DNA from: Diploscapter coronatus
Taxonomy: Eukaryota; Nematoda; Chromadorea; Rhabditida; Rhabditidae
Reading direction: 5' to 3'
NCBI GenBank assembly: GCA_964036155.1
Contig: OZ038422.1
Coordinates: forward strand, 27,055,201-27,119,200
Length of the DNA: 64,000 nucleotides
Position 1 is the stretch's first letter, and every line of letters begins with the position of its first letter. A program made the translations under genes and the position numbers. This document shows positions 59,904-64,000 of the stretch, piece after piece. Below the pieces are notes generated by a model. The model did no database searches. It was not told the origin of the DNA and saw nothing but the letters and a program-made list of their open reading frames with translations.

Positions 59904-62728
59904 ATGCCACCGAATAACAGCACGTGTGACTTAGCCCAAGATATGAGAACATATGTCCCTTTCATACTTGTTCTGTGCAATCATTCTATTCTTGGCTTCA
60001 TTTCAAGTAAGTTGTTCTCCTTGCTTCAAAAAATTCTCAAAGTTGCAGTATTTCTGTGCATCAAACAAGGCTATCGAATGCACTTCACTTATTTTCACAT
60101 CAATTGCAAAGTGAGGAGTTTCCAAGAGAATCTGCGTCAAATGAATGTTGCATTTAAGATTCTCATCTACTTCCTCCTCTTCTCCTGTGTTTTCCATGCC
60201 ATGTTTCATGGAACCATTCAGGTTCGTTGCCCCATTTCATTCACTCGCCCTTATACCATTTTCCCCTTTTCAGACCTACACTCTGCTTCGTTTCCTTCTG
60301 GTTTCCCACTCTTGTGACGTGCCAGTCACTTCTCTGCTCTGTCTGGCCTTCCGAGTTCCAGCCAGCATTTCCATCAATTTGAATGTCTTCTTCCAGGTCA
60401 GTCAATCCGCAACGTTCTCCATCCATCATTCATCATTCAGTTTTCCTTAATGATAGAAAGAGCCTATGCGACTTGGTCGAGAAATGACTACGAAAAACAG
60501 TGTCCAATTCTGTCGATTGTGTTGGTGTGTTTCTCGTGCTGCACGTCTTCAGCCATCACCCTTTGGATGGCAGCTCCCGAGCCATTCGATCTGTATTACC
60601 CCTATTGCACTGCAGCCACGGCACATACCGCAGCGCGCACCAACATCACTATCTACATCATGTCCCTCGTAATGCTCCCAACCATTATTGCCATTCTTAT
60701 AATTTGGCAAATCAATTTGCGGGCAAAGAGAAAGTAAGTCCGGTTTTCTCCAAAATGATTATCCCTAATGAGCTGATCTCTCGGATTTTTTGTAGAAATT
60801 GCGTCGAGTACAGTTGGCATGCTTTCAAAGAATAGGAAGCACGAACTCATTAAGTTTACTTTTTCAACATAGAAATTTCAAAAATAGCTTCAAGAGAATA
60901 TTTCTACAGAAAATCCGAGAGATCTCCCCTTTTCCTACCGTAAAATCTAAAATAGAATTCCATAGACCTCTAGTTTTCGATCCCCAAATTTTCAAGCCGT
61001 CATAACTCCTCATCCAATGATCGTAATCACTTCAAATTTCGATATTAAATTCACTCTACACATTCTAAAGAACATTATTTTAAAAAAGCACTTTCTGAGA
61101 TTATTTGAGTAGAGTATTGGGTGGATCTAGCACTTTGGAAGCTGGACTTCTATTTTAGATTTTACAGTATGCCGATTTGAGAAGAGCCTCATATATTGCA
61201 TACTCACTACCTACTTTTTTCTTTTCTCCTACCTCTCTTCCCTACCCTCTCCTCAAAAAGTGGGTTTGGACTACAGAACGCCGAAGAAAAGACTTATTGA
61301 AAAGTCATCTCACTTTGAATTAAAAATTTTGTTGAGATAAGGATAAGGCAAGAGCTCGGTAGGATGCGTTTCAGGCCTAGAATGATTATCTCAATTTTGT
61401 GTGAGCACGAGAAAAGATCGCAAGTGACTTCCTCTGGGTGTAGATGTATGCTATTTCTGTCCAAGCAGGTGTAGACCAATTACAAGACTTTTATTTCTTC
61501 ATTCGATCAAAATACAGACAATAGCCGAGCAGCCGTACTTTGCTCGATCCAAAGAGAAGTAAAATGTGATGTGAAGAAAAGAACTCGATCATACGATAAA
61601 AGCCTGCAATCAAGATATAGAAAGAGTGCAGGAAAATCTCTGTCCAAGAAAACACCGTTGAGTATCATGGAAAATTACAAACTCGCGGCTAGGATTCCTC
61701 GAAATAGTCGAAGATAAAAAATCGTTCGAGATTACCAAAATAAGGTAAAAAGGGTGCGGACTATTTTGATACCGTGAATCCCCTCCCCCTTGCCTGGCCC
61801 CTTACTCTATCCTTATCCGAACGAGATAATTAATTCAATCAAAATGAGTGAAGTTTTCAAAGTGAGTGGCGACGAGTGGATTGTATAGACTTTACCCCAA
61901 AGCCAAGAGAAAATAATGTTCGTTTCCAGAAAAGACTTCACTCTTCGCCTTACATTCCAAGTGACAGAGAATCTGACAGTGATTCGTCTCCTAATGCCCA
62001 TTTTCATATTCACTTCTCTATTCTACATTCTCTTCATTCTAACCAATTATTTGTGGGCCAATTATTTCAATTACCTGCCATTCACTATATTTCGAACGGT
62101 GTATGCGGGAATCTATGTAAGTAGCTTGTGATTTGCTCACCAGGGGTGTACAAAGAAAACGCGTTAGCAAACAACTAACACAAAGCGCGCTTTTCGAGAT
62201 AATTTACAAAACACGCGCACACATACATTCTACAAGACCTTTGCATTATAATTTGAAATTAAAAATTGGAAAAAATACCTATAAGACGACTCATTTTTGC
62301 GTGATCTTACTATATATCAGAGCTTGATTTAAAGTTGGGTTAATTTTTGAGCATTTTAGGCTTAAAAATCGAGAAAACTTAGCGCAAACTAATGCAAAAC
62401 ACAAATTTTTGACTACTTTTCACGACGCGAACACAAACGCAAATCCCAAATTCAATTTTTGTACATCCCTGTTGCGCACCTCCATGATTATGTTGCCTTG
62501 CAGCTGCTGCCCTTCTACACAATCGGATGTCCACTCGTTTTGGCCAAGGTGGTTGCCAGATCGCAGGCCCTCAGACGCAACAAAATCGAGAACTTGGAGA
62601 GGAAGGAGAAGGACGCACCTGAACATTACTTCAAAGCTTATGAGGCCATGTGGAATATAGAGCCAGGGACTGGCAGCTCAATTGCTGCGGGAAGGAAACA
62701 TTCCAAACAGTCTACTCATCACAGTTGA
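59904..62728 (+). CDS. Nematode chemoreceptor GPCR of the Sra/Srab/Sre type
   Basis: This is a seven-helix receptor, expected in sensory cilia by family. Exons: 59904-60006 (MPPNNSTCDLAQDM; helix 1 YVPFILVLCNHSILGFIS); about 60048-60221 (helix 2 VAFKILIYFLLFSCVFHAM); about 60274-60397 (TYTLLRFLLVSHSCDVP, helix 3 region); 60441-60734 (MIERAYATWSRNDYEKQCP, then helix 4 and YIMSLVMLPTIIAILIIWQI as helix 5, ending LRAKRK); about 61930-62117 (DFTLRLTFQVTENLTVIRLL, helix 6); 62504-62728 (LLPFYTIGCPLVLAKVVA as helix 7 and a basic tail). The ERAYAT motif and the F-Q-V-T-E-N-L-x-x-I-R-L-L segment are like those of Srab/Sre receptors. The 1.2-kb intron 60735-61929 contains two palindromes and the next intron a hAT-like element. 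Confidence 0.8.
60773..61170. mobile_element. Two adjacent palindromic elements in a chemoreceptor intron
   Basis: The first palindrome pairs GATCTCTCGGATTTTTTGTAG (60778-60798) with its inverse CTACAGAAAATCCGAGAGATC (60905-60925). The second pairs CCGTAAAATCTAAAATAGAA (60937-60956) with TTCTATTTTAGATTTTACAG (61149-61168). Neither contains a coding frame. Confidence 0.7.
62141..62471. mobile_element. 331-bp hAT-like miniature element in a chemoreceptor intron
   Basis: The ends are CAGGGGTGTACAAAGAAAAC and, reverse-complemented, CAGGGATGTACAAAAATTGA. Both sides then carry GCG-containing TTAGC/TTGCG blocks. Flanks TTGCTCAC (62133-62140) and TTGCGCAC (62472-62479) are an 8-bp duplication with one mismatch, the clearest hAT signature in the window. 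The acceptor of the last receptor exon lies 30 bp downstream. Confidence 0.85.
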
Positions 62729-63854
62729 ATTGATTGCTCCCCTTCATACAAAATACGGGTTATTTTCTCACTCACTTTTCTTTACAGGAAATAAATTTAC
62801 TCACTTCCTCACAAGGGAAATTTCAGAAATCTCCGCTTCTGATTTTTCACCATGGGAGTATTTTGTGACGCTGATATCGGATCTGAAGTCACAAAATGCA
62901 ATGTAGCGTCCATGATCTTAGAAATTCCGAAGGCTTTTATAGTGGAAAAACGTTTGATTTTGTAGAGAAATAATGTATGCAAATTTGCAACTTTATCTTC
63001 ATGTGCAATTTCTTTACTGGATAAAAGCGATTTTCGGGATCTTCAAGACCAAGGAGGCCACCACTGCATTTCTCGACTTCAAAATCGTTATTTACGCACT
63101 GAAATACCCGTGGCGAAAAATGAGTTAAATCAGAGACAGATACTTCTGGAATTTCCCTTATCAGAATAAATGACTGAAGTAAAAGAAAACCGCTTATTAG
63201 ATGATTAGAGATTTTTAAGGGAATAGTGAACTTTGGAGCTTCTTTTCACGCAAGTGAAGGGAAGGGGAATTAATGATGCTTGAGCTCTTTCTCCTCCTCC
63301 ATTTGCTTCTTTAGCTTCACACTGGCTGCATCGCACAACACTCGCAGAAGTGAAGAACTGTTTCACAGGCTTGACTTTGTCCGATTTTCCCTTCTGTGCA
63401 TTCAATTACCCAAATCTCTGCTTTTAGTCAATCAATTAACCTTGTAAACGAGCAGTGTTGGGCACCTCAAATGTTGTCTGTAGCTGCCTGTTTGAGTTCT
63501 TCTTGTTTTCTATTTTTCCCCTCCCTGGCCATTTGCTTCGAAAAAATTCGGCGAATCTGAGCGGCAATGTGGCTGCTTGACTGCGGGACTCCAAAAGAAG
63601 AAATGAAGTGGTGTCGAATCTGAAAATGAATAAATGCAATTTACAGGAATGGTCATTCTAACTTCCAAATTTAGTTCTTTGATACTTGCTTAGGAGGTCA
63701 GCAATAAAAGTGGCATTGTGTATGATCTGATAGATAACAAAAAGCAATTAATATTGTGGAAGGGGAGGAAATGGCAGACAGACATGTTTCCTTATCTGCA
63801 AATCACGCAAAGACGACAGTTCACAATTGGTATTGATTAACTGGGCAGAAGGGG
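62729..63854. other. Intergenic, no feature seen
   Basis: About 1.1 kb between the chemoreceptor stop and the PYROXD2-like start. No frame with family resemblance was found. It should include the promoter of the downstream gene. Confidence 0.5.
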
Positions 63855-63956
63855 ATGTTTCGGCAGCTCAGGAAGTGCTCGAATTCAGCTGCAAAGCAAC
63901 TGCAGAAGAAATACGACGCAGTCATTATTGGAGGAGGCCACAACGGACTGACTGCG
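63855..63956 (+). CDS. pyroxd2-like: PYROXD2-like FAD oxidoreductase, first exon (runs off the window)
   Basis: ATG at 63855 opens 34 codons ending at a GTAAGT donor (63957) in phase 0. A basic, Arg/Lys- and Ser-rich N-terminus fits a mitochondrial presequence. It leads directly into YDAVIIGGGHNGLTA, the Rossmann GxGxxG-type FAD-binding start. The GHNGL variant is characteristic of PYROXD2 and the phytoene-desaturase-like family. Human PYROXD2 has YDAVVIGAGHNGLVA at this place. The rest of the gene is outside the window. Confidence 0.75.
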
Positions 63957-64000
63957 GTAAGTCTGTCTTCATCTTGTCGAGAGGAGAAGACATAACTCAA

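Noticed and set aside
12800..64000. tRNA, rRNA and spliced-leader genes
   Set aside because: No cloverleaf, rRNA core or SL-like sequence could be recognised by reading; a covariance-model scan would be needed to be certain.

Overview
This is a eukaryotic nuclear window, almost certainly from a nematode. Genes are cut into many small exons by short introns (many of 40-60 bp). Two loci belong to nematode-typical families: an MLT-10-like moulting protein with repeated SP-x-x-LSP blocks, and an Sra/Srab/Sre-type chemoreceptor. The rest are conserved animal genes. I cannot name the species. No rRNA, tRNA, CRISPR or prokaryotic operon structure was seen.

Layout. 1-4.8 kb: no supportable gene. 4.8-12.6 kb (-): CPSF1/CPSF160, 31 exons, about 1,450 codons. 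12.9-14.7 kb (+): RNASEH2B, sharing a 365-bp divergent promoter region with CPSF1. 15.0-17.0 kb (-): class A GPCR. 17-19.7 kb: no gene. 19.7-22.7 kb (-): secreted-type CLECT-VWA-CLECT protein. 23.8-28.4 kb (+): MLT-10-like gene. 28.4-32.5 kb: no gene. 32.6-40.5 kb (+): long low-complexity protein ending in two STAC-like SH3 domains. 41.5-48.9 kb (-): an AT-rich cluster in which one Kelch module is joined to different N-terminal heads (a signal peptide, a complete Hsp70 ATPase domain, and a third fragmentary head). 49.9-58.1 kb (-): RAD54L2/ARIP4-like SNF2 ATPase. 59.9-62.7 kb (+): chemoreceptor. 63.86 kb to the edge (+): first exon of a PYROXD2-like oxidoreductase.

Functionally there is no operon-like theme. 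CPSF1 (mRNA 3'-end processing), RNASEH2B (ribonucleotide removal, with a PIP-box-like tail) and RAD54L2 (chromatin remodelling) are nuclear housekeeping genes. The GPCRs, lectin, MLT-10-like protein and Kelch cluster are accessory.

The most unusual signals are: (1) a 95-bp hAT-like miniature element inserted in a GPCR coding exon, with terminal repeats and a target duplication supplying splice sites so that it appears to have become a new in-frame intron; (2) an Hsp70 ATPase domain fused to tandem Kelch modules, with every module boundary at a phase-1 intron; and (3) a dense population of palindromic non-autonomous elements, at least seven with hAT-like CAGGGGTG ends and three with TA-flanked mariner-like ends, mostly lying in introns. 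Several of the introns that host them use GC rather than GT donors.
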